From positions 2,108,001 through 2,172,000 of the forward strand of contig NC_022247.1 of NCBI RefSeq assembly GCF_000463015.1: 64,000 bases of DNA, given 5' to 3'. The notes beneath the pieces were generated by a model. That model did not search any database. It saw only the letters and a program-made list of their open reading frames with translations, and was not told where the DNA came from. Numbering within the stretch: position 1 is the first letter of the stretch; the number at the start of each line of letters is the position of its first letter. Positions 18,573 to 26,609 of this stretch are shown piece by piece. This stretch comes from Variovorax paradoxus B4 (lineage in GTDB: Bacteria > Pseudomonadota > Gammaproteobacteria > Burkholderiales > Burkholderiaceae_C). The position numbers were made by a program, and so were the translations under genes.

Positions 18573-19625
18573 TCACAGGACCGCGTTGAATAGGAAGCCC
18601 ACGATGAGGATCCCCATGGCGACCACGCCCGCAAAGGTGACGATCAGCGGGATCTTGAGAACCTTGCGCAGGATGATCATCTCGGGCAGCGACAGCGCGA
18701 TCACGCTCATCATGAAGGCGAGCACGGTGCCCAGCGCGGCGCCCTTGGCCAACAGGGCCTGGACGATGGGAATCACGCCGGCTGCGTTGGTGTACATGGG
18801 AACGCCGAGCAGTACCGCCAGCGGAACCGACCACCACGCGTCCTTGCCCATGATCGATGCCATGAAGTCCTGCGGCACCCAGCCATGAATGGCGCCGCCG
18901 ATGGCGATGCCGACCAGGATGTAGGGCCAGACCTTGCCCACGATCTCGCGCACGCTCGCAAAGCCCGACTCGATGCGCTCGGGCAGCGTCAGTCCGTTCT
19001 CGCCGCCTGCGGCGGCCACCTTGGGCATGTCGCGCACCCAGTCTTCGAGGTAGCTTTCCATCCTGAGCCGGCCGATGACCCAGCCGGCAACGATCGCCAC
19101 CGTCAGCCCCAGCCCCATGTAGAGCAGGGCGATCTTCCAGCCGAACATGCCGAACAGCAGCGCGAGCGCGACCTCGTTGACCATCGGTGCCGAAATGAGG
19201 AAGGAGAAGGTCACGCCCAGCGGGACTCCGGCTTGAACGAACCCGATGAACAGCGGTACCGCCGAGCAGGAGCAAAACGGCGTCACGATGCCCAGGCCGG
19301 CCGCCATCACGTTGGCCATGCCTTCGGCGCGCCCTGCCAGCAGCGCCCGGGTGCGTTCGGGCGTGAAGTAGGAGTTGACCATCCCCATGACGAACACCAC
19401 GGCCGTGAGCAGCAGCAGCACCTTGGGCGTGTCGTAGAGGAAGAACTGGAGCGCGCCGCCGAGCCGGCTGCCGCGCTCCACCGGCAGCGCCGCAACGAGC
19501 GCCTCGGAAACGGAATTGAGCGACTTGTAAAGTGCCCACCAGGCGACAGCCGCCAGCAAGAGGAAGGCGCGAGGGTGCCGCCGGGGCAGCAATTGGGTAC
19601 GTTGGGACAGGGTCAGTTCGGTCAT
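18573..19625 (-). CDS. YraQ/ArsP-like permease
   Basis: A 350-residue membrane protein with about eight hydrophobic segments. The key motif GIVTPFCSCSAVPLFIGF (about residues 106-123) holds the Cys pair typical of this permease family (DUF318/ArsP_1). A matching block, VPMYTNAAGVIPIVQALL, lies in the second half. ArsP members export trivalent organoarsenicals; many relatives, usually paired with a mini-thioredoxin, have unknown metal or sulfur cargo. ATG19625 is chosen because GGAGGATC lies just upstream. An arsenic role here is only contextual. Confidence 0.85.
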   Translation of the reverse strand: MTELTLSQRTQLLPRRHPRAFLLLAAVAWWALYKSLNSVSEALVAALPVERGSRLGGALQFFLYDTPKVLLLLTAVVFVMGMVNSYFTPERTRALLAGRAEGMANVMAAGLGIVTPFCSCSAVPLFIGFVQAGVPLGVTFSFLISAPMVNEVALALLFGMFGWKIALLYMGLGLTVAIVAGWVIGRLRMESYLEDWVRDMPKVAAAGGENGLTLPERIESGFASVREIVGKVWPYILVGIAIGGAIHGWVPQDFMASIMGKDAWWSVPLAVLLGVPMYTNAAGVIPIVQALLAKGAALGTVLAFMMSVIALSLPEMIILRKVLKIPLIVTFAGVVAMGILIVGFLFNAVL

Positions 19626-19771
19626 GGTGGGATCCTCCTGACGAGGAGACGAGGATCCAGGCAAAAGGATGCACCGATGGCGCTGCGGGCGCTTGATGGA
19701 GATCAAACCAGGTCCGCTTGGATGGCCTCGACGCATCTGCCACCTGCGCAATGCGGCGCGGTGGAGTGATC

Positions 19772-20353
19772 TCAGGTGGGGACGTCCGGCCGCGGTATGT
19801 GGCAACAAACGCTGCCGTCGGGTGCAAACCTCACCTGGCATGCCCTTGGGATTCGATCGCGCAGGCGTTGCCGCGCCCGCTGCAGGCGCGACTTTGTTGA
19901 CGCCAGGGTTGCGCTGTGTGACTGCGCAAACGCCAGTTGGGTCTGGCCTTCGATGTCGCAGGCACGCAGGATGGCTGCGTCACCGGCTGAGAGTTCTCCG
20001 AGTGCGCGGTCCAGGCAATCGGCAAGCGCATCCACCGCCGCGAGCGGTTCGTGGGGCACCTCCGGCAAATCGTCAGACAGCGGCTCGGTCGGGCGTGCCA
20101 TGCGAAGCCGGTCCACCAGGGCGTTTCGCGCCACCTGAAACAGCCAAGCGCGCGGATTTTCGAGCGTGCAGAAGCCTGGACCTTGTCGAATGGCCTTCAG
20201 GAGGACATCCTGAAGCACGTCGTCGTCGGCGGCGTCCGCATCCGAGAGCCGGTGTCGCAGATAGCCCCGCAATTCCGCTTCATGCGCCTGCCAGGCAGAC
20301 GTCACGCAGGCAAAGGATCGGCCTGCATCAAGCGTGGTCACGTGCTCGGCCAC
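19772..20353 (-). CDS. ECF-type RNA polymerase sigma factor (SigZ-like)
   Basis: A 193-residue sigma-70 family protein. Region 2 includes DDVLQDVLLKAIRQGP and NPRAWLFQVARNALVDRLR, and region 4 contains the helix-turn-helix (QTQLAFAQSHSATLASTKSRLQRAR). A cysteine-containing tail (ACQVRF, then VCCHIP) resembles SigZ-like factors. It is encoded upstream of and in the same direction as the permease set, 146 bases away, and could direct its transcription. No anti-sigma gene is adjacent. Confidence 0.88.
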   Translation of the reverse strand: MAEHVTTLDAGRSFACVTSAWQAHEAELRGYLRHRLSDADAADDDVLQDVLLKAIRQGPGFCTLENPRAWLFQVARNALVDRLRMARPTEPLSDDLPEVPHEPLAAVDALADCLDRALGELSAGDAAILRACDIEGQTQLAFAQSHSATLASTKSRLQRARQRLRDRIPRACQVRFAPDGSVCCHIPRPDVPT

Positions 20354-20494
20354 GCGCTGCCCGTCGTCGCGGATAACTCGAACGAAACCTCCACGCTCTG
20401 GAGTTCACGATGGACCGTCCAGAAGAAGCAGGGTAGGAAGACCTTTGCGGAAGGGAGAGGGATGCTCTCCCTGCCGCAGTGGCATCGTTGACGC

Positions 20495-21448
20495 TCAGAG
20501 CTTGGCTTCGCGGCGCTGGAGCTCTTCGATCGTCACGCCCACTTCGGCGACGCCACCGAAGACGGTGCCCTTCTTGCCCTTGGCCAGGTGCTCCTCGTTG
20601 TTCTTGTAGGCCCCGAGTTTCTGAAACTCGCCGCGCAACAGCGCGACGACCTGGGCGAGGTCCAGGGCCTCGAGTCGGTTCTTTTTCAGGAAGGCCGCCC
20701 ACTGTCGTTGCTTCGCAGCATCCTGCACGAATGCATCGCTCAAGCCCGAGGGGAGGGTGCTGGGCATCGCGAGTTTCCGCCGATCAAACGTGGCCTCGAC
20801 TGCGCGGCGCAGTTCGGCGGCTTCCAAGGCATCTTCGGCAAGCAGTACCCAGAGATCGAAGTAGTCCTTCATGCGGGTATTGGCCATGCCGAGCAGGCAC
20901 ACCGCATGAAACTTCTCGGCCACCACCGTGTATTTCGGATAGGAGCGCAGTTGTGGGGCGGGCAGGTCTTCGAGCAGCACCGGGTAGCTGACCGTCTCCG
21001 GCGCCGGCGTGACCGCGTCGCCAAAACCGATGTCCACCTGCAGCGCGATGCGCGCACCATCCAGCTTCGCACGCAGGTCGATCCGCACACCGCCGTAGCC
21101 CGCCTCCTTGCGGATCACCGAGCCTTTGACCGAGGCAGGATCGAATGCGATTCCATCCTCCACCTCGATCTGGCAGATCTCGCGGAAGGCCGCCACGGCG
21201 GTGTCGAGATCGTCTGGACCGAAGCCCAGCAGGTCCGCATCCCGCGTCGGCCGATGTGGTTGGTCGTACCACAGCGAAAACAGCAGTGCGCCCTTGAGCA
21301 GGTAATTGGCGGCATGCGGCGAGACTGACAGCCGGTACAGGAGCCGCTCCAACCCATAGTGAGTCAGCGTCAGGTTGAAGTCCTGCTTCGTGGCATCGGC
21401 GCGCTGCTTCAGGCGGGCGCGGATGGAAGCGGCCAGGTTGCGGCTCAT
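20495..21448 (-). CDS. AbiEii-type nucleotidyltransferase toxin
   Basis: A 317-residue protein of the AbiEii/AbiGii toxin family (type IV toxin-antitoxin, phage abortive infection). The nucleotidyltransferase core is visible: YLLKGALLFSLW (residues 49-60) followed by RPTRDADLLG with Asp70 and Asp72, then VAEKFHAV and RMKDYFDLWVL. AbiEii-class toxins transfer nucleotides to RNA targets such as tRNA, which stops growth. ATG21448 overlaps the antitoxin stop (ATGA). A 60-residue C-terminal part (from about DLAQVVALLRG) extends past the catalytic core. Confidence 0.93.
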   Translation of the reverse strand: MSRNLAASIRARLKQRADATKQDFNLTLTHYGLERLLYRLSVSPHAANYLLKGALLFSLWYDQPHRPTRDADLLGFGPDDLDTAVAAFREICQIEVEDGIAFDPASVKGSVIRKEAGYGGVRIDLRAKLDGARIALQVDIGFGDAVTPAPETVSYPVLLEDLPAPQLRSYPKYTVVAEKFHAVCLLGMANTRMKDYFDLWVLLAEDALEAAELRRAVEATFDRRKLAMPSTLPSGLSDAFVQDAAKQRQWAAFLKKNRLEALDLAQVVALLRGEFQKLGAYKNNEEHLAKGKKGTVFGGVAEVGVTIEELQRREAKL

Positions 21449-22056
21449 GCGGTGACGCTTTCCAGATAGGGCCGCATAACATTGACAACGCGATCCATCG
21501 TGGCGTAGTGCCAGAGCGCATCCATGGTCAGCTTGCGCTGTGTCCAGCCATCGCGCAGCGCTTCCAGCGCCACGTCCAGGCCGATCTTGTTGCGGTACTT
21601 GAAACAGTCGGCCACCGTCTTGGCCGCGTTGAACACCGGGACTTTCACGCCGTCGATCTCGACCGGCTCGATGCCCTCGGTCAGAGCGGCGCCCGACATG
21701 CGCACCACGCGCAGGGCAGGCTGGTCCAGCCGGGGTGTGGGCGAGTGATGGGGGATTGCCATCCAGACCTCGAAGGGCGCCTGCGTGCCGATGCCATGGA
21801 CGCGAAGCGCCGACAGCAGGCACACGACACCCCGCGGCACACGCAGGGCTACCTCGGCCAGAGACCGGTGCTCGCTGAGCGCGCGTCCTGGCAGGCTGTA
21901 GACGCCACGGGCGATGCGCTCAAGCTTGCCGGCTGCAACCAGCCGGCTGAGCACCACGGTCGGAAGGCCCTGCTCAGCCAGATCTCGCGCGCGCAGCAGT
22001 GGCCGACGTCCGGCGAACGCGAGGACGGCTTGTTCGAGCGTGGAGTCCGAGCCCAT
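21445..22056 (-). CDS. AbiEi-type antitoxin / transcriptional repressor
   Basis: A 203-residue protein with an N-terminal winged helix (LEQAVLAFAGRRPLLRARDL, then LVAAGKLERIARGVYSLPG) and the AbiEi C-terminal domain (KVPVFNAAKTVADCFKYRNK). It counters AbiEii and usually represses its own operon. ATG22056 is preferred over an in-frame TTG at 22074. The ATGA overlap with the toxin gene (21445-21448) couples their translation. Confidence 0.92.
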   Translation of the reverse strand: MGSDSTLEQAVLAFAGRRPLLRARDLAEQGLPTVVLSRLVAAGKLERIARGVYSLPGRALSEHRSLAEVALRVPRGVVCLLSALRVHGIGTQAPFEVWMAIPHHSPTPRLDQPALRVVRMSGAALTEGIEPVEIDGVKVPVFNAAKTVADCFKYRNKIGLDVALEALRDGWTQRKLTMDALWHYATMDRVVNVMRPYLESVTA

Positions 22057-22079
22057 CCCTGAAGTATGTTGCAATAATT

Positions 22080-22101
22080 AGTCATTTGTCAATAAACGAC
22101 T
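22080..22101. promoter_or_regulatory. Inverted repeat upstream of the AbiE pair
   Basis: AGTCATTT and AAACGACT form imperfect 8-bp arms (one mismatch) around a 6-base centre, in an AT-rich stretch 24 bases before the antitoxin start. AbiEi antitoxins are known to bind inverted repeats in their own promoter, so this is a good operator candidate. Confidence 0.45.
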
Positions 22102-22718
22102 AGCTAACGCAATGCCATTGAAGGCTACCTGGAAATGCCGAAGGTGCGAGTTCGGAACAGCGCTCCCACCGCGTAAGGCGAACCCATCCCAGAAGCCGGG
22201 TAGGACACCCTGCCTGCGCCGTCTTGCAGCCAGCGCGTTTAACGCGGGCAAAATAGAGCCTCGGTGCTGGCGATCGTTGACGATTGATAGGCAGGAGTAG
22301 CTTCCCCGCAAACCGAGTCCATCTCCCGCGCCAGTAAAAGCGCTCGTTTTTCGACGGTAGAAGTGACGGTAAAGTACGATGTCCCAACCCAACAAAGCTA
22401 GCATTCATGCGGGTTTTCGGCCCTCGGAAACCATTGAGTGGGCCAGCAGGTTATAGCGTACTTGAGCGCGCCACATCGTATTTCAACTGTGTCGCTCAGA
22501 CCTGCCTCGTTTTGTAAAAGCCCGCCGAACGTAACAGCGTGAATGTCAACATCGTGCACAAGTGGCAACGGCTGGCTGGAAGCCTCGAGCTCCCGCGACC
22601 GACTCCGTCCTTGAGTTCGTCAAGCGGGTGATGACGACGTGATCTCGCCAGCGATCGTGAGCTGGCGAAAGCGGCCTTGAAGACTGGCCCATCCGACCGA
22701 ATGCCGGTCAGCGTCTTG
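22102..22718. other. Gene-poor stretch with a possible transposase scrap
   Basis: No intact gene is recognised in these 617 bases. At 22521-22580 the + strand reads PAERNSVNVNIVHKWQRLAG, which recalls the helix-turn-helix of IS66/IS3-type accessory transposase proteins (NANLVHKWR), but nothing else of such an element is seen. A hairpin with 8-bp arms (TCGCCAGC / GCTGGCGA) lies at 22645-22668 without a following T-run. The remainder is lower in GC than its neighbours and looks like decayed mobile DNA. Confidence 0.35.
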
Positions 22719-23459
22719 TTACGCTCGGTTGTGTTGTGCCATCAGTCCTGCGCTTCGAGCAAACGATGCAATCGCTCGAGATGAGCCCGCATCTCCCGGA
22801 CCGCACCGTCGGCGTCGCGCGCGCATGAGCTTTAGCACATTGCGCCGCACGCCGATTACATCGCTGCGCGGCACCGGGCTCGCTTTGGCCAGCAGCGTAC
22901 GGGTCAATTCCGAGAGTGACTCCACCAGCATCACCATGACTTGGTTGTGCGTTGCCTGTGCAAGGATGCGGTAGAACTCGGTGATGTAGGTGTTGCGTCG
23001 CGTGAAGTCGCCGCGAACGGTCAGCTGCTCGGCACGGTCGATGTCCCGCTCGATCGCCATGAAATCCTCTTCGGTCGCGCGTTCGCAGGCCATGCGGATC
23101 GCCTGTTCGGTAAGGATGATGCGCACCTCGGTCACGCTGTGCGAGGGAATCTGTCCCAGCATGACCATGTCGCCGACGGCCTGGGTCACGGCCATGGAGT
23201 CGCGCTCGCGAATGAAGGCGCCGCCGCCCATGCCTTGCTGGCACTGCACGATGCCGGCGTTCTCCAGGCTGCGCATCGCCTCGCGGATGGCGGTGCGGCT
23301 GACGCCGAGCTGCTCGGCGAATTCGCGCTCAGGCGGCAGGCGGTCGCCCGGTTTCAATGTGCCCAGTGCCACCTCGCGGCGGATCTGCTCGCACACCGCC
23401 TCGAAGGCGCGCTTGGCCTTGATCGGCGCGAAGTTCGGGCTTGGCCGCAATGTCGCCAC
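22719..23459 (-). CDS. FadR/GntR-family regulator with a shifted C-terminus
   Basis: A roughly 246-residue regulator. The GntR winged helix is clear (LPPEREFAEQLGVSRTAIREAMRSLENAGIVQ), and the all-helical FCD effector domain follows with its metal-ligand pattern. After NVLKLMRAR the reading changes to Arg/Gly-rich residues. The other frame gives DADGAVREMRAHLERLHRLL and stops at 22742, which is how the family normally ends. The shift lies in a CG dinucleotide run at 22816-22824. No good ATG is near the start; GTG23459 is provisional because the N-terminus abuts a recombinase remnant. The last ~20 residues are therefore abnormal. Confidence 0.72.
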   Translation of the reverse strand: MATLRPSPNFAPIKAKRAFEAVCEQIRREVALGTLKPGDRLPPEREFAEQLGVSRTAIREAMRSLENAGIVQCQQGMGGGAFIRERDSMAVTQAVGDMVMLGQIPSHSVTEVRIILTEQAIRMACERATEEDFMAIERDIDRAEQLTVRGDFTRRNTYITEFYRILAQATHNQVMVMLVESLSELTRTLLAKASPVPRSDVIGVRRNVLKLMRARRRRCGPGDAGSSRAIASFARSAGLMAQHNRA

Positions 23460-23462
23460 TGG

Positions 23463-23730
23463 TTCCGCCCCCACACGCCGAACCGCGAGCGCAAGAGGAT
23501 GATCGACCTCATCATCGAAGATGCCACCTTGATCAGGCTGCCTGCAGAGGGAATCACCAAGGTTCACGTGCGCTTCAAGGGCGGCAAAACGCAGACGATC
23601 ACGACGGTGAATCGCAGATCGTCGGCACAGCAAGTTAAGACACAGCCGAAGGTCGTCGAACTCGTCGACATGCTGCTCGAGCAGCACACTCACGCCGAGA
23701 TTGCCGAACTGCTCGAGCCAAAACTACAGC
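23463..23730 (+). pseudogene. C-terminal remnant of a large serine recombinase
   Basis: An open frame reads PNRERKRMIDLIIEDATLI, then KVHVRFKGGKTQTIT, AQQVKTQPKVVELVDMLL and HTHAEIAELLEP. This is the conserved region near the C-terminus of large serine recombinases (resolvase/invertase clan). There is no N-terminal catalytic or DNA-binding domain upstream; the FadR gene takes that place. The end runs into the antiparallel XRE gene. It marks a past mobile-element insertion and deletion. Confidence 0.7.
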
Positions 23731-23984
23731 TTCGCGGCCGACATCAATTCGGCAACGGACACACCAAGCGTCGCGCAGATACGCACCAGGGTCATCACGC
23801 CTACGTTCTGCATACCGCGCTCAATACTGCTCATGTACGAGCGCTCGATCTGACTCTGGAGGGCGAGATCTTCTTGAGAAAACCCGCGCACCAGCCGGAT
23901 GCCTCTGATGGCGACGCCCAACGATACGAGCGCCGGATCGGACGCGTACTTTGGGGACGGGTTGGGCATGGACGAATGGTCCAT
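23724..23984 (-). CDS. Small XRE-family DNA-binding protein
   Basis: An 86-residue helix-turn-helix protein. The XRE/Cro fold is visible in IRGIRLVRGFSQEDLALQ, SQIERSYMSSIERGMQN and LVRICATLGVSVAELM. It consists of little more than the HTH domain. ATG23984 is chosen; a GTG at 24005 is also in frame but falls in the direct repeats. It is divergent from the larger XRE-cupin gene at 24069. Confidence 0.85.
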   Translation of the reverse strand: MDHSSMPNPSPKYASDPALVSLGVAIRGIRLVRGFSQEDLALQSQIERSYMSSIERGMQNVGVMTLVRICATLGVSVAELMSAAKL

Positions 23985-23990
23985 GTGCGA

Positions 23991-24014
23991 GTACGATAAA
24001 ACCACGTACGATAA
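23991..24014. repeat. Two direct repeats of GTACGATAA between divergent XRE genes
   Basis: GTACGATAA occurs at 23991-23999 and again at 24006-24014, 15 bases apart, just upstream of the small XRE gene (start 23984) and about 55 bases before the XRE-cupin gene. The spacing and place suggest an operator for one of the two regulators, or promoter elements. This is inference from position only. Confidence 0.4.
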
Positions 24015-24068
24015 GACCCATGAAGTCTCAGCCTCACTGGTCGACGCTTCATCTTCCTTGCGACGAGT

Positions 24069-24740
24069 GTGATGAAAGAACTGCGCGGCGCCTCCCCTTT
24101 TCCGACTGCTCGCCCTTTCCGGCTGCCGGCGTCTGTCGTGCGCACGCGTATACCTGCCTCAGCACCCACTCGCAGCGACTCTGCCTTCCGTATTGGCCAC
24201 CAGATCCGGGCGCTGCGCGTTGCATCCGGCGCCTCAGGAGGGGATCTCGCCGTCATTTCCGGCGTCTCCCGCTCCATGCTCTCGCGCATCGAGCGCGGCT
24301 TGGTCTCCCCCTCCGTCGAAACGCTCGACCGCATCGCCCGCGGCCTGGGGGTGCCAGTCTCCCGTTTCTTCGGTGATCAGACCAGTCGCACGGACTTGTC
24401 CTATGTCCCCGCGGGCAAGGGAATACTGGTCGAGCGCGTCGGCGCCGTAGCCGGCTACCGCTACGAACTCCTGGGCCATCAGCTCTCGGGCAACCTGTTC
24501 GTTGAGCCTTACTTGGTCACCCTACTGCCGCAAGCGGAGCCTTACGTGACCTTCCAGCACCCCGGTGTGAAGTTCCTGCACCTTCTCACTGGCCACGTCA
24601 CCTATCGCTACGGCACCAAGGTGGTGAAGCTGGCCCCGGGCGATTCACTGCAGTTCGACGCCACCGCCCTGCATGGAATTGATTCAATCGAGGAAAGTCC
24701 GGTGAGCTACCTGTCGGTCGTATTCACGATGCGGGAGTAG
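24069..24740 (+). CDS. XRE-cupin transcriptional regulator
   Basis: A 223-residue two-domain regulator. The HTH lies at about residues 41-100 (IGHQIRALRVASG, VISGVSRSMLSRIERGLVSP, LDRIARGLGVPVSRFF). A C-terminal cupin domain follows (GVKFLHLLTGHVTYRYG and LAPGDSLQFDATALHGI), which senses a small ligand in related regulators of amino-acid and polyamine genes. Two ATG codons lie at the start (24069 and 24072). It is divergent from the small XRE gene, with the direct repeats between them. Confidence 0.88.
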   Translation: MMKELRGASPFPTARPFRLPASVVRTRIPASAPTRSDSAFRIGHQIRALRVASGASGGDLAVISGVSRSMLSRIERGLVSPSVETLDRIARGLGVPVSRFFGDQTSRTDLSYVPAGKGILVERVGAVAGYRYELLGHQLSGNLFVEPYLVTLLPQAEPYVTFQHPGVKFLHLLTGHVTYRYGTKVVKLAPGDSLQFDATALHGIDSIEESPVSYLSVVFTMRE

Positions 24741-24954
24741 GGCGGGCCAAGGCCCTGAACGTCGACCACAAGGTGCCAAAACGCGCTCCCATCATGCTGG
24801 TTTCGGTTTTTTTCCACCACAGATTGTGGTGATCACCAGCAACAATGCGCCAAGCAGCACAGCAGAGCAACTTGCCTACGAGGTCGCCGTCGCGGCTCTT
24901 CGCGGCAGCGTCTGACCGCTGCGGCCATCCGCAGACCTTCACAGATGCATGTCT

Positions 24955-25536
24955 TGCGTCGCGCGGGCGCCTGTGTCTGGACGGTCATCGGCACGAACGA
25001 AGGCGTCAGCCGGGTGGCGTACGCGTGCGCGCGGCCCATCGCGAGCACCTGCGCATGCAGCAGCGCGTCCAGGAGTGGCTGCTCATCGAGTGGCCCGAAG
25101 GCCACAAGGAGCCGATGAAGTACTGGCTGTCCACGCTGGCTGAGGATCTGCCGCTTGAGCGCATGGTGCTGGAGGCCAAGATGCGCTGGCGCATTGAGCG
25201 CGACTACCAGGACCTCAAGCAGGAACTGGGGCTGGGCCACTACGAAGGCCGGGGCTGGCGGGGGTTCCATCACCACGCCAGCCTGAGCATCGCCGCTTAC
25301 GGCTTCTTGATGGCGCGGCAACTGCGGCATCCCGAGGGAGCCGGTAAAAAAAAACTCCGCACGAAGCAAAGAATCTGCCCTGCCCACGCATTACAAGCCT
25401 CGCGGCAGCCCAGCGCACGCAGCGCCACGTGCCATCGTCCATCACGACTTTGCGGCTGCTTATCGCCGCAGCCTTGCTCAAGACGCTGCCCCGATGTCCG
25501 TGCTGCCTGCGCGAAAACACAAGGCTACGCTTGTGA
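24955..25536 (+). mobile_element. Degraded IS4/IS701-like transposase
   Basis: The C-terminal transposase half is well preserved in one frame: EEWLLIEWP-like EWLLIEWPEGHKEPMKYWL, then ERDYQDLKQELGLGHYEGRG and HHHASLSIAAYGFLM, which matches the DDE-clan IS701-type end with its YREK-like helix. Upstream the sequence changes frame near 25015. Downstream a run of A (around 25347-25355) shifts the frame again before SSITTLRLLIAAALLKTLPR and a stop at 25536. No N-terminal half or terminal inverted repeats were found, so it is an inactive fragment. Confidence 0.72.
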
Positions 25537-25754
25537 CACAGTAAGAATAGGGCTTCTGCTGCGCCACTCCGCGCACTGGCCCGACCTTTCTGTAGTCATC
25601 GAGGTTGCGATACGCTCGGTGCTTCGTCAGGACTACCGTACCGCGGATATCCGATGCAGCAGCACCCGACTGGTTGGAACGGAACGCATGGGCGACCTCA
25701 TCGCCGACGCTGTAGGAAGTGGGTCGAGGCCCGCCGCCACCGAGCACTGAAGCC

Positions 25755-26426
25755 ATGATTACTTTGCACCATTGCGTGAGCGCACGTTCGTTTCGTCCCT
25801 TGTGGATGCTCGAGGAGATCGGGGTTGCGTACGAGCTGAAGATGATGCCGTTCCCGCCCCGCGCGCTGGCCCGGCCGTACCTGGAGATCAATCCCCTGGG
25901 AACCGTGCCGGCCATGTTCGACGGGACGGTTCGCATGACCGAGTCGTCTGCCATCTGCCAGTATTTGGCGGCACGCTTTTCTCCGGGAAAGCTCGATGTG
26001 GGCATCGATGAGCCGGCCTTTGGCGCCTACCTGAATTACCTGCATTTCGGTGAAGCGACCTTGACGTTCCCGCAGACACTGGTGCTGCGTTATCTGCACT
26101 TCGAAACGGGCGAACGGCGCCAGCCCCAGGTGGCCCACGATTACGGCAAGTGGTTCCTCGCGAGGTTGCGGACACTGGAACCGCTCTTGTCGGAGCAGGC
26201 GTTCCTTTGTGCGGATCGTTTCACCGCCGCCGATGTTTCGGTCGGCTACGCGCTGCTGCTGGCCCGGCATCTCGGCCTCGACCAGCAATTCACGCCGTCG
26301 GTTCGCGCCTATTGGGAACGCCTGCAGGCGAGGCCTGCTTACCGGCGCGCGATGGTGGCCCAGAACGGTGCCGCCATCTCGCAGGGGGTGCCCACGATTG
26401 CGTCGCCCGACATCAGGCCCGAATAG
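25755..26426 (+). CDS. Glutathione S-transferase family protein
   Basis: A 223-residue GST. The N-terminal thioredoxin-like domain has CVSARSFRPLWMLEEIGVAYEL with the probable catalytic Ser/Cys near residues 7-12, the cis-Pro (NPLGTVPAMFDG) and the glutathione-gamma-Glu site (MTESSAICQYLA). The helical C-terminal domain carries the N-capping motif FTAADVSVGYAL. It conjugates or reduces electrophiles with glutathione in the cytoplasm. It stands alone between a transposase scrap and the convergent porin gene. Confidence 0.9.
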   Translation: MITLHHCVSARSFRPLWMLEEIGVAYELKMMPFPPRALARPYLEINPLGTVPAMFDGTVRMTESSAICQYLAARFSPGKLDVGIDEPAFGAYLNYLHFGEATLTFPQTLVLRYLHFETGERRQPQVAHDYGKWFLARLRTLEPLLSEQAFLCADRFTAADVSVGYALLLARHLGLDQQFTPSVRAYWERLQARPAYRRAMVAQNGAAISQGVPTIASPDIRPE

Positions 26427-26609
26427 CTCGGTTGCACGTCGGTGTCCGGACGGGCGCGAACAATGTCAGGGTGCTGATTCCGGCCGGCCCGGCGAACGAT
26501 AGATCCAGGAATCCCGAACGATGCTTCTTCGACGAGGCGCCCGCAAGCTGACCAAGCACGCGAGCCTGCGTGTCGCAGGCCTCGTCGGCGATGAGCGTGC
26601 CGGGCTTGC

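Noticed and set aside
22645..22668. Rho-independent terminator downstream of the FadR-type gene
   Set aside because: The stem is good but no T-run follows on either strand.
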